From an uncultured Bacteroidales bacterium (GTDB taxonomy: Bacteria; Bacteroidota; Bacteroidia; Bacteroidales; UBA932), in assembly GCA_946415475.1 (NCBI GenBank), contig CAMKSQ010000007.1:20246-84245 (forward strand): a stretch of 64,000 nucleotides of DNA, given 5' to 3'. The translations under genes were made by a program, and so were the position numbers. The first letter of the stretch is position 1, and the number at the start of each line of letters is the position of its first letter. This document shows positions 35,333 through 43,443 of this stretch, one piece after another. Below the pieces are notes generated by a model. That model did no database searches. It had not been told where the DNA came from and worked only from the letters and a program-made list of their open reading frames with translations.

Positions 35333-36762
35333 TATTTGTCGTTTTGAATCAGTTTGCATTCATAGATGTCGTTGACGACATCTTCGTTTTCATCTACTCC
35401 CCAGCCTTCAGCCACAGTGGTCATGCGGATCAGCTGCCAGTTTCCCTCGCGGGAGCGTAGATAGAAGCGCAGGATGGCTTCGTGTCTTTGGATGGTGGAG
35501 AGGTCTGTCACGCGGATGTGCCGGACTACCGGGATGGGCGTGCCGTCGTCCTCATAGGAAAGCGTACCGGAGTCGGTCGTTCTCCAGCTGTAATAGAAGT
35601 CTCCGGAACCGTCCGGATAGTAGGTTTTGTCCTGCAGGGGCGTTCCGTCTTCACCGCAGAAGGCAAAGTTGCCGTCTCCTACGATGGATGCCATCCATTG
35701 GTCGCCGCTGCCGAAAGAGAATTCGACGTGCGCCGGGCTGTAGTTATCCAGCTTCACCTCGCCCAAGGTCTTGTCCACCTGCAGACGGCTGCCGCTCCAT
35801 TCCAGATGAGGGGAAAGGCTGCCCGAATAAGTATAGGAGTGATACTCCCAAGGCTCAATGGAAAGCGTCAGTTCCACATTATCGTCAAAGCCGATGGTGA
35901 TGGAGATGGTGTATTTCTTTGCGGCTTCCCACTCGGTGACGGAGTTGGCGAGATTCAGGACTACCGTATTGGAATCCTGGTCGTTCCCGTTGTTTATCTG
36001 GTAACTGACGGTAAGGGTCACTTCGCCAAGTACCTGTGGCAGGAACACGCAGGGATCCAGGTTCATAAAGGAGTCGGAGGGAAGTGTCTCCGGAGTGTTC
36101 CATAGCGTATAGGTGAAAGGAGTGTCAACATCCCATTCTCCGTCAGAATAGCTGCCGGTCGAATTCACCCCGCCAATGGTAAGCGATGTCAGGGAGAGGC
36201 TGAAGTCATCACTGCTTGTGCCGGAATCCTTTGCTTTTACCTGGACGGCAATCTGTGAGAGTGCATGGTTGAAGGTAAGGGGAACGGATGCCGGGTGTAC
36301 GCTGCAATCGTCAACCGTAACCGTTGCAAAGCAAAGGTCGGTGGTCATCTGCGTCGCACTCTGGATGGTATAGTCTGCGATGGTAAAGCCGTCGCTGGCT
36401 ATGCTCACACCGCCTTCGCTGACGGCACTCACATCGGCCGGGCTGTAAGCTTGGAAAGTGAGCGAGCCTTCCAGGGGCCAGTATTCCACCGTGGCCGTTT
36501 CCCAATAGTTTTCCGTGGCGGAATGGGTCGCCAGCAGGTTTTGGAAATACGGTGCCGTACCGCCATAGTATGCACTTACCACAAACTCTTCGTCCGTGGG
36601 ATAGCTGCTTCCATCGATGATGGCCTTTGTCGCCTGGTTCGTAACCGGCATAAAGGATATAGCCTCCCTGGCCCTGTCTCCCTTGGAACAGGAAGACAGG
36701 GCTAGCAGCATTAGGGCTGCCAAAGAGACTAAATACTTATATAAACAATCGATTCCGGTCAC
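35332..36762 (-). CDS. Fimbrillin family lipoprotein (GTG start)
   Basis: 476 residues. The start is GTG at 36762, 2 bp after the upstream stop; no ATG precedes the signal sequence YLVSLAALMLLALSSCSKGD. FMPVTNQATKAIIDGSSYPT is the fimbrillin ATKA maturation segment and the first fimbrillin strand. The fimbrillin fold reaches ~residue 310 (LSIEPWEYHSYTYSG), and ~160 more residues follow, with strands resembling a BACON-like domain (VDKTLGEVKLDNYSPAHVEF). Translational coupling at both ends suggests fixed stoichiometry with its neighbours in locus 2. Confidence 0.8.
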   Translation of the reverse strand: MTGIDCLYKYLVSLAALMLLALSSCSKGDRAREAISFMPVTNQATKAIIDGSSYPTDEEFVVSAYYGGTAPYFQNLLATHSATENYWETATVEYWPLEGSLTFQAYSPADVSAVSEGGVSIASDGFTIADYTIQSATQMTTDLCFATVTVDDCSVHPASVPLTFNHALSQIAVQVKAKDSGTSSDDFSLSLTSLTIGGVNSTGSYSDGEWDVDTPFTYTLWNTPETLPSDSFMNLDPCVFLPQVLGEVTLTVSYQINNGNDQDSNTVVLNLANSVTEWEAAKKYTISITIGFDDNVELTLSIEPWEYHSYTYSGSLSPHLEWSGSRLQVDKTLGEVKLDNYSPAHVEFSFGSGDQWMASIVGDGNFAFCGEDGTPLQDKTYYPDGSGDFYYSWRTTDSGTLSYEDDGTPIPVVRHIRVTDLSTIQRHEAILRFYLRSREGNWQLIRMTTVAEGWGVDENEDVVNDIYECKLIQNDK

Positions 36763-36764
36763 GG

Positions 36765-37862
36765 TTACATCAGGCCATTATTGACGGCATCAATGGTAAT
36801 TCCGTTGATGTCTTCGTTAATCCAGCTGTCCACGGTGGGCGAGAACATGATTTCATTGTTGGCGCCGTCCAGGGAAATGCCAATGTGGAAGATATAGCGT
36901 TTTCCGTTCTGGAAGGTGTTGCCTCCGATGAGGCCGGAGAGCTTCAGGGTGAAGGTCTGTTCAGGCGTTGCGGGATAGTTGAAACCATTGATGGTATAAG
37001 GGCCGATTTCGTACTTCACCTCGATGGTCTGCGGATAATCGGCAGCTTCCGTCATCACGGGGCCGGGAATGACCACGAAGGCGGCGCTGTTGTCGATGGC
37101 GTTGCTGAAGGCACCGTCGGAGAGATAGCTCTCGGTGACGTCCAGCAGCAGTTTACCGGAGAAGGAGGTGAAGTCGGTGATGCCGTTCACTTTGGTCCAT
37201 TCACCTGCGCCGATGGTGGTGCCTTCGGTGTAGTCACCGCTGGTGCGCATGTTCAGGAATTTGACGCCTTTGATGAAGATTTTGCCCTGCAGGGAAGTGG
37301 TCTTGGTGGCGTCGTAGGCGGTCACGGCAATCTGGCTGGCGATATGCTTGAACACCAGCGGAACCTTGGGCTTGGGTTTGGCCGATGCGAGCTGGTTGCC
37401 GATACCGGCTACCAGCGGGTCGATCTGGCTGCCCACGGTGCTGCCCAGGGAGACGCCACTGAGGTTGAGCTTCACGGCCGTGCTGTCGAAGGAAGCGGAA
37501 ATGGAACCGGGATGATAAGCGTAGAAGTCTACGGTACCGGTAGCCGGCCAGATGTAGGTGCCGGTGGTGGCTTTCCAGTCACCGTTCTGGTAGGAAATCT
37601 CTACGTCGTTCATCAGGGGAGTCTTGTAAATGGTCTTGTACGCGTCGGCGTTGGGACCGTCCAGGTCCGCGAAAGCGAACACGTTGAAGGTCTGATCCTG
37701 CGGGAAGTCGGCGTTCTCGTCGCTGCCGGGCAGAATCAATGCTTTGGTGTTAAGGGCATTCGGCCTGAAGCCGATAGCCTCGGCCTTGTCCTGCGCCACC
37801 TCGCTGCGCGTGCACGCCGCGAGTGCCAGGAAGGCAATGGGGAGATAAAATGCTTTTTTCAT
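36765..37862 (-). CDS. Fimbrillin family lipoprotein
   Basis: 365 residues. Signal MKKAFYLPIAFLALAAC, then IGFRPNALNTKALILPG with the Thr-Lys-Ala site, the two-domain fimbrillin pattern (TGTYIWPATGTVDFYAYHP, PLVFKHIASQIAVTAYDATK) and the end FSPTVDSWINEDING. It is more GC-rich than the two fimbrillins upstream, which suggests a different age or origin. Member of fimbrial locus 2. Confidence 0.88.
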   Translation of the reverse strand: MKKAFYLPIAFLALAACTRSEVAQDKAEAIGFRPNALNTKALILPGSDENADFPQDQTFNVFAFADLDGPNADAYKTIYKTPLMNDVEISYQNGDWKATTGTYIWPATGTVDFYAYHPGSISASFDSTAVKLNLSGVSLGSTVGSQIDPLVAGIGNQLASAKPKPKVPLVFKHIASQIAVTAYDATKTTSLQGKIFIKGVKFLNMRTSGDYTEGTTIGAGEWTKVNGITDFTSFSGKLLLDVTESYLSDGAFSNAIDNSAAFVVIPGPVMTEAADYPQTIEVKYEIGPYTINGFNYPATPEQTFTLKLSGLIGGNTFQNGKRYIFHIGISLDGANNEIMFSPTVDSWINEDINGITIDAVNNGLM

Positions 37863-37871
37863 GGTAAATTA

Positions 37872-39044
37872 CTAGTTAATAGGGGTGCCATTACCAGGAA
37901 CATTGACACCCTGGGCGGTGGCGTCAGTCCAGTTACCAACCTCGGGAGCGAAGTAAATCTGCTCAAGACCAATTGTCAGACGATATGTGTATTTCTTGCC
38001 AGGTTCCCAGTTGGCGACAGGGGAAGTAGAATTGTCTTTGAACCACAATTTGACTGTTTTCGTACCCATGTTAAGAGCATCACTAGTACGATAAAGGGTG
38101 TATGTCACAGTGAAATAATCATCATCTTCGGTGCCTTCTCCACCTATAAAATTAGTGTTGGGAATCACAAGAAGGGCGGATCCAATTTGAGAGGACTGAG
38201 AGTTGCCAAGCCAGTTGGCAGCAACACCGCCAGTCACATTAGAATTCGGAAAATCCGAAGACAGGATGTCAAACGTGGCAAGAGTAGTAGGGTCTGTCCA
38301 ATTAGGTGTGGCACCTGGAACGACCGACATGCCTGCGGAAGTACCGCGAGCACCGACAGTAATGTCGTTGATTTTGAAACTATAACCCCTGCCGAATACA
38401 GTGGCATCAGCAGCAGCGGTGAATACAACTTGAGAAAGGGTATGTTGAAACTGAATCTGGACACCACGTTTATCACCGCTATTCTGTCCTTCACCTACAC
38501 CAAAGGTATACTGTGTCGTGTTGCTTGTCTGATTCTCAGCAAAAGAGGAAACAAGGACTTCTTTTTGTTCTGCTACAGTAGTGCTGATGGTGTAGGACCC
38601 AATGCTGAACTGCTTCTCAGAAAGATCGAACTGGGGTGTGGTCAGAGTTGTAGGATAATATGCAAAGAAAGTCAAGGATCCTTGGAGCGGCCAATAGTAG
38701 ATTTGAGAAGGGTTCCATATTTTCAGCGTCGAATTGTATTCGACAGTAGCACCTTGATTGGCATCTCCTGCAGCGCCTGAACCATTAGCGGTACCCATAT
38801 AGAGTGTACTGCTGGCAAAATCATCAGTCCAGTTTCCGCTACCCTCGACATAGTAAGCGTATACACCGAAATTTCCGGCATCAGTAGGGAAATAGTTATC
38901 CGTAATGGCTGCCTTGGTAGCCATACCGGTAACGGCGTTAAAGTTAATCACACGAGACTCCTGAGAAGTGGTCTCAATGCTGTTTTTGGAGCAGGCGGCG
39001 AGTGTTACGACTGCGGCGGCTGCAAGGATGAAATACTTTTTCAT
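37872..39044 (-). CDS. Fimbrillin family lipoprotein
   Basis: 390 residues. Signal MKKYFILAAAAVVTLAAC, INFNAVTGMATKAAITDNYF (canonical ATKA site), IYYWPLQGSLTFFAYYP, VQIQFQHTLSQVVFTAAAD and the end FAPEVGNWTDATAQG. The gene is noticeably AT-richer than most of the window, as is the next one, a sign of horizontal exchange or relaxed codon choice in surface antigens. Likely a shaft or accessory pilin. Confidence 0.9.
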   Translation of the reverse strand: MKKYFILAAAAVVTLAACSKNSIETTSQESRVINFNAVTGMATKAAITDNYFPTDAGNFGVYAYYVEGSGNWTDDFASSTLYMGTANGSGAAGDANQGATVEYNSTLKIWNPSQIYYWPLQGSLTFFAYYPTTLTTPQFDLSEKQFSIGSYTISTTVAEQKEVLVSSFAENQTSNTTQYTFGVGEGQNSGDKRGVQIQFQHTLSQVVFTAAADATVFGRGYSFKINDITVGARGTSAGMSVVPGATPNWTDPTTLATFDILSSDFPNSNVTGGVAANWLGNSQSSQIGSALLVIPNTNFIGGEGTEDDDYFTVTYTLYRTSDALNMGTKTVKLWFKDNSTSPVANWEPGKKYTYRLTIGLEQIYFAPEVGNWTDATAQGVNVPGNGTPIN

Positions 39045-39081
39045 AATTGTTGTGGTTTTATTTGTTTAACTTGTTTTCAGA

Positions 39082-40131
39082 TTAGTCAAAAATGTTTTTT
39101 TCAACGACAGTAAGTTCGGCCCAGTCGTTGACGGAGGGGTTAAAGAGAATTTCGTTAAGCTTGAAGTTGAGGATGTAATTGTATTTGCCATTGGCTGCCC
39201 AGGTCTGAGGAGCGGGGATAACGAGCGTTCCTTCAGTTTCGGTAGTGTTCTGCTTCATGTAATACTCAATTGTGAGCGTGGTTTGGACAACATCGTCCGC
39301 ATCGTAGTTGGCATCCCCGGGATCAAGTGCAGAGGCTTTGATATTTGCAGCCTGGGGAATCATTACCTGGGCGCTTCCGTAAGCAACACCGGCGTAGGTG
39401 GCCTCTACAGCAGAAGCATAGTACACCCAGTCTTCAGTCTGGGTATCATTGTCATTCCAAGAAATGGTGGACTTGTTATAAGTTACGTCACCAGAAAGGT
39501 CAATGTTGTTGAAGGTCACACTTTTAACCTTGAACTGGACATTGTCGGGGATATAATTATCGTTCGTTTTAATGGTGAAGTATACCTGGCTGAGAGCGTG
39601 TTTGAATACCAGGTTAACCGGAGTAGTAGCGTTGGCTGCGCGGCTGCCGGTGGCATATGCAAACATCAGGTCCGTGGTCTTGTTGCTGTTGCTGATTGTG
39701 TAATCGGCGATAGCCGCACCTCCAAAATTAACGGTCGGTACAACCTCAAAGGGATGGCAGGCAATGAAAGCAATGGCGCCGGTAAAAGGCCAGTAGTAGT
39801 AAGTGTCCGCATTTCTCCATGCTACGGGACGGGATGTGTCGCGACCGGTGGTTTGTTTAATCTCAATACCGGTCATGAAGTTGGAGGCACTGGAAGAGTT
39901 GAATTCACTCCAGTTTCCAACGGGTGAGTTGAAAGCCCAGACGCCAAAGGAGTTATCGGTGGGATAAGTGGCATCTGTGACGATGGCGTTATTGGCCTTG
40001 GTGGCCTTGCGAGCCACGGCATTAAAGCCAATCTCGTTGTCAGAGGCAGTGTTGAGGTTCTCAACCTTGCCTTTGTTGCAGGCAGCGAGCGCAACCAGCG
40101 CGGCGGCCAGAATCAATTGATAGTGTTTCAT
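39082..40131 (-). CDS. Fimbrillin family lipoprotein
   Basis: 349 residues. Signal MKHYQLILAAALVALAAC, IGFNAVARKATKANN (ATKA site), YYWPFTGAIAFIACHPF, VNLVFKHALSQVYFTIKTN and the end FNPSVNDWAELTVVEK. As the first fimbrillin after DUF3575 and DUF5119, with a 37-bp gap on each side, it is the best candidate for the major shaft subunit, by position only. Confidence 0.9.
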   Translation of the reverse strand: MKHYQLILAAALVALAACNKGKVENLNTASDNEIGFNAVARKATKANNAIVTDATYPTDNSFGVWAFNSPVGNWSEFNSSSASNFMTGIEIKQTTGRDTSRPVAWRNADTYYYWPFTGAIAFIACHPFEVVPTVNFGGAAIADYTISNSNKTTDLMFAYATGSRAANATTPVNLVFKHALSQVYFTIKTNDNYIPDNVQFKVKSVTFNNIDLSGDVTYNKSTISWNDNDTQTEDWVYYASAVEATYAGVAYGSAQVMIPQAANIKASALDPGDANYDADDVVQTTLTIEYYMKQNTTETEGTLVIPAPQTWAANGKYNYILNFKLNEILFNPSVNDWAELTVVEKNIFD

Positions 40132-40167
40132 AAAATTTGATTGTTTATAAAGGGTTTAACATATAAT

Positions 40168-41199
40168 TTAGATTTCTATGGGGATGTCTTCGTTGTCCCA
40201 GTCGTCTACACCGGGCTGGAAGCCACCACCACCTCCTCCTCCAGGGGCGGGCGGCGGTACTTCCACTTCTTCTTCGATTTCGATAATCTGCTCCTTGGTG
40301 GCTTCGTCGGTCTTGAACTCATCGGTGATGTCCCGGTGCCATTCTACCGTCTCGCCGGAGGTGTTTTTGATGAGGATGGTGAGCCACAGGCGGCTTTCGG
40401 TCGAGGGATTCTTGCCGAAGGTATTGAACGTGCCCACCACGATGTCGTTGTCATCGGCGTCGGTGCCCGCCGTCATATTGAACAGCAAGGTGACGTCGGT
40501 GTCAGTTTTGCCCTCCTCCTTGGGAAGACCGATGTAATTGGAGGCAATCTGGCCGGTAATGAGGGCTTGGGCCGATGCCATATATTCCCCGTTCTTGATG
40601 CGGACGGAAATCTGCCAGGTTTCGATGATGGTTTCGGCCTCGGCCTCAATCACCTGCTCGCCTTCCGCGTTCTTGATTTCCACCTCCTCGCGGCCCACGA
40701 ACAGGTGGTCCGGCTCGTAGATGACCGGATTCGAGGCCAGTTCCTTCAGGGCCAGGTCCCACGCGCTTTCATCGGTTCCGTCGGTCTTGGTGGCCGATCT
40801 TCCGTAGCGCAGGGCATTGATCATATTGGATTTCAAGGCCGATGACACCTCGTTGGTATAGGCCTCGATGGAGTAGTAGTTGCGGTCGTTGCGCAGGAGG
40901 GTGGCCTCTGTGTCAAAGTTGTAGGCCAGGAACTTGTATCGACCCGGAGGAATGGAAATGCGGCCGCCGCCGGGAGGGAGATAACTCTCCGTGTACAGCT
41001 CGTAGGTGTCCGGGTCGAAGAACATCACGCGCATCATCTCCGGCTCGGGGAGGGTCTCCACCTTGCCGTTCACCACCACGTTCAGGTGCAGGTTCAGATG
41101 CAGGTCGATGCTGGCGGAGCCATATTCCAACGGCCGGCGCATGCAGCCTCCAAGGAGGGCAAGCGCAGCCATCAGGAATATGAGCATCCGTCTTCTCAT
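40168..41199 (-). CDS. DUF5119 domain lipoprotein, fimbrial locus
   Basis: 343 residues. Signal with lipobox at LALLGGCMRRPLEYG; the MRRPL after the Cys is characteristic. Key blocks are EMMRVMFFDPDTYELYTES, PPGRYKFLAYNFDTEATLL and HLFVGREEVEIKN, as in DUF5119 proteins that sit at the front of Bacteroidales fimbrial operons. The C-terminus has an acidic stretch, a PPPAPGGGGGGG linker and the ending VDDWDNEDIPIEI, echoing the fimbrillin terminal strand. It is probably an anchor or assembly factor. The start overlaps the DUF3575 stop by 4 bp. Confidence 0.88.
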   Translation of the reverse strand: MRRRMLIFLMAALALLGGCMRRPLEYGSASIDLHLNLHLNVVVNGKVETLPEPEMMRVMFFDPDTYELYTESYLPPGGGRISIPPGRYKFLAYNFDTEATLLRNDRNYYSIEAYTNEVSSALKSNMINALRYGRSATKTDGTDESAWDLALKELASNPVIYEPDHLFVGREEVEIKNAEGEQVIEAEAETIIETWQISVRIKNGEYMASAQALITGQIASNYIGLPKEEGKTDTDVTLLFNMTAGTDADDNDIVVGTFNTFGKNPSTESRLWLTILIKNTSGETVEWHRDITDEFKTDEATKEQIIEIEEEVEVPPPAPGGGGGGGFQPGVDDWDNEDIPIEI

Positions 41200-42014
41200 T
41201 TCTTTTTCCTATAGAAGAGCCAGGTTATGGAAATCTTGGCGTCGGTGACGCCGAAGTACTGCCAGTTGCCGCTGTAGCGGTACATCAGGTGCTGGTTGGC
41301 CATACGGCCTTCGTAATAGCGGTAATGGGTGAGGATCGGGCCGATACCCACGCCGAGGTTCAGCCGGAAGTGCTCCCCGAAGGCAATGCTATAGCCACCG
41401 CCAATAGCGGCCAGGAAGTCTTCACCTTGGTATCCTTTACCATCCCTCTCGAAGTCATAATAACCGCCGCCGGCCTGTGCGTACACATACCAGCCGCCCA
41501 GCGGACGTTTCTTGGAAGGATACCATCGACCCCCCAGGTGTCCCTGCATCAGCTGGAAGCAGTCGGCGTTGTTGTTATAGGCACGCCAGGGAACAGTGGA
41601 GGTATAATCGGCAAAAACGCTCCAGTGTTTGCCCAGCGGCAGCTCCAGGCCCAGGTTCAGGGGAACCGTGTGGAATTTGGCCAGCACGGTGCCGGCCTCC
41701 ATTACCAGATTGGTGGAGACGGCCAGCAGGGGAACCTTTTTCTCACGTCCGGCCCGGTCTTCCTTTGCAAGTTGTGTCTCCTGCGCATCGCTGCGGGGGA
41801 GGATGCCCGGCACAATGCCGTGTGTGTTAAGGACGATCATGTTCGTTTTTGCCAAGCTATCGGCTTGCAAAGGAAGGGGGACGGAGTGATAAGTTTCAGG
41901 CTGGGCTGATGCGCTCAGCGAAAGAGCCAGAAGCAGCGTAATCAGGCTCGTGCGTGTGAGGGCATGCGCGTGCGCACACGGGTATATCGACACCGTACTA
42001 TACGGGTACGGCAT
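41196..42014 (-). CDS. DUF3575 domain outer-membrane protein, fimbrial locus
   Basis: 272 residues from ATG 42014; an in-frame GTG at 42050 would add 12 residues. A signal peptide ends LLLALSLSASAQ. The mature part has PLLAVSTNLVMEAGTVLAKF, NLGLELPLGKHWSVFADYTS and alternating beta strands to WLFYRKKK, the DUF3575 barrel pattern seen first in type V fimbrial operons. It may form an outer-membrane platform. The first gene of locus 2, with a TACCTTTG box about 92 bp upstream. Confidence 0.85.
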   Translation of the reverse strand: MPYPYSTVSIYPCAHAHALTRTSLITLLLALSLSASAQPETYHSVPLPLQADSLAKTNMIVLNTHGIVPGILPRSDAQETQLAKEDRAGREKKVPLLAVSTNLVMEAGTVLAKFHTVPLNLGLELPLGKHWSVFADYTSTVPWRAYNNNADCFQLMQGHLGGRWYPSKKRPLGGWYVYAQAGGGYYDFERDGKGYQGEDFLAAIGGGYSIAFGEHFRLNLGVGIGPILTHYRYYEGRMANQHLMYRYSGNWQYFGVTDAKISITWLFYRKKK

Positions 42015-42105
42015 CGTTACAAAGAACGATCTTAAAAGAGTCAAAATCACTAGTTAACACACACGGGGCCAGAATGTTAGGGGAGGCCCGCAGAATTATT
42101 GGATG

Positions 42106-42113
42106 CAAAGGTA
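42106..42113 (-). promoter_or_regulatory. Promoter -7 box for fimbrial locus 2
   Basis: CAAAGGTA on the plus strand reads TACCTTTG on the minus strand, predicting a start near 42099 and a leader of about 85 nt. The adjoining 42115-42330 is very AT-rich with a short CGTTA/TAACG inverted repeat and no gene. Confidence 0.55.
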
Positions 42114-42313
42114 ATTATAAAATTATTTATAATCATTCGTTAAAAATTTTACTAACGTTGTATTTTTTAAAAACTTTTTTGGGACTAATGCGCACCGATT
42201 TTTCGTGTGTTAATATTTGCAACATGTGCCATTATTTGCTTTGTAAGGCTGTTTTTAGCGTTTTTATGTTTCATTTTTAGCCCAAAAAATGTTCGATTTT
42301 CTAAAAAATATTG

Positions 42314-42321
42314 TATTTTTG
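42314..42321 (+). promoter_or_regulatory. Promoter -7 box for the AraC-type regulator
   Basis: TATTTTTG matches TAnnTTTG, 29 bp before the ATG at 42351. Confidence 0.55.
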
Positions 42322-42350
42322 TTCTAGAATTTGTTTGTGAAACCCTGCTG

Positions 42351-43433
42351 ATGGAGTCTTCAATATCCTTAATTATCGCCTCTGCAGCTGCTTCTGCCAT
42401 CCAGCTCACGGCCTGCCTCATCGGCGCTATCCAGTTATTCCGGCACCGGAAGGAACTGGGGGATTATACGCGTGGGTTGCTGGCTATTTTCGCCGTCCTT
42501 TTTGTGGTATACTCCATCTACAAGGTAATCACCTTTTCCTTGCATCCGTACGACAATCCTTATTCAACCCTGCTGGGTCCATACGTGGTTCTCTTCGGCC
42601 TCCTGGCGCAAGTGATGTCGCTGATCTATCCGCTGGGTATTGTCCGGCACAGGGTTTTTGCTCCGTTTCTGTTCCTCTTCGTGCCCTGGCTGGTCCTGTC
42701 CATGGTTTATGCTTTAATTCCGGAGTGGACGCCTCTTTATTCGCTGGCAGATTTGCGTATGCATCTGGGGGAAGCAAATGTGATTATCCGGCTGGTTACT
42801 GTGGGACTGTATATTCCTTATTTGGTTTATCTGCTGCACCTGCTCATGCCAGGTATCATGAACCGGATGTCGTTGTCCCAGCACTATTTTGTGGCCTACG
42901 TCGTGTTAACCATTCTTGTGGGGTTGCTGCATTTTGCCTTCTACTTTACGGGCAATCTGGTTTTCCACATTCTGCACCAGATTGCGCTGGCGGCCTTCTT
43001 CTACTGTATTGTGCTGTTTGACCTGGAGATTCGTCTGCTTCCCGGGGGAAATACAAATTCAGCATCGGACCAGGCCGATGCTGTCAAGCTGGAATATGTG
43101 TCTCGTCCCCTGTGGGAGCGCATCTGTGAGGCACTGGACCAGGACGAAGTATGGCGCCAGCCCTCTCTGTCGGTGGAAAGTCTGGCCCGTATATGTGGGT
43201 CCAACGTCCCTTATGTAATCAACTGTATCAAGAAAGAAACCGGCTACAGCGCCAACGAATACATCAACCGCAAGCGCATCACCTATGTTTGCAAGCGGTT
43301 GGAGGAAAACCCCGAAATGAATTTGCAGGAGGTCTTCTTCGAGGCCGGTTACCGGGTAAGGACCACGGCCTGGCGCAATTTCCGCGAGATTGTGGGTGTC
43401 ACCCCTTCAGAGTACCGTTTCTCCAAGCGCTAG
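42351..43433 (+). CDS. Membrane-embedded AraC-family transcriptional regulator
   Basis: 360 residues from ATG 42351. Residues 1-~230 contain about seven hydrophobic helices; residues ~260-360 are an AraC-type HTH: SLSVESLARICGSNVPYVIN is the first helix-turn-helix and NLQEVFFEAGYRVRTTAWRN FREIVGVTPSEYR (read with a break here) the second. Membrane AraC regulators are common in Bacteroidetes. It is transcribed divergently from fimbrial locus 2 across a 336-bp AT-rich region, which makes it the likely regulator of that locus; the link is positional. It converges on yifB with a 10-bp gap. Confidence 0.85.
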   Translation: MESSISLIIASAAASAIQLTACLIGAIQLFRHRKELGDYTRGLLAIFAVLFVVYSIYKVITFSLHPYDNPYSTLLGPYVVLFGLLAQVMSLIYPLGIVRHRVFAPFLFLFVPWLVLSMVYALIPEWTPLYSLADLRMHLGEANVIIRLVTVGLYIPYLVYLLHLLMPGIMNRMSLSQHYFVAYVVLTILVGLLHFAFYFTGNLVFHILHQIALAAFFYCIVLFDLEIRLLPGGNTNSASDQADAVKLEYVSRPLWERICEALDQDEVWRQPSLSVESLARICGSNVPYVINCIKKETGYSANEYINRKRITYVCKRLEENPEMNLQEVFFEAGYRVRTTAWRNFREIVGVTPSEYRFSKR

Positions 43434-43443
43434 GTTATTTCCA

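Noticed and set aside
42115..42330. Invertible fimbrial promoter
   Set aside because: Only very short inverted repeats are seen and no invertase gene lies nearby, so phase variation cannot be supported from one sequence.
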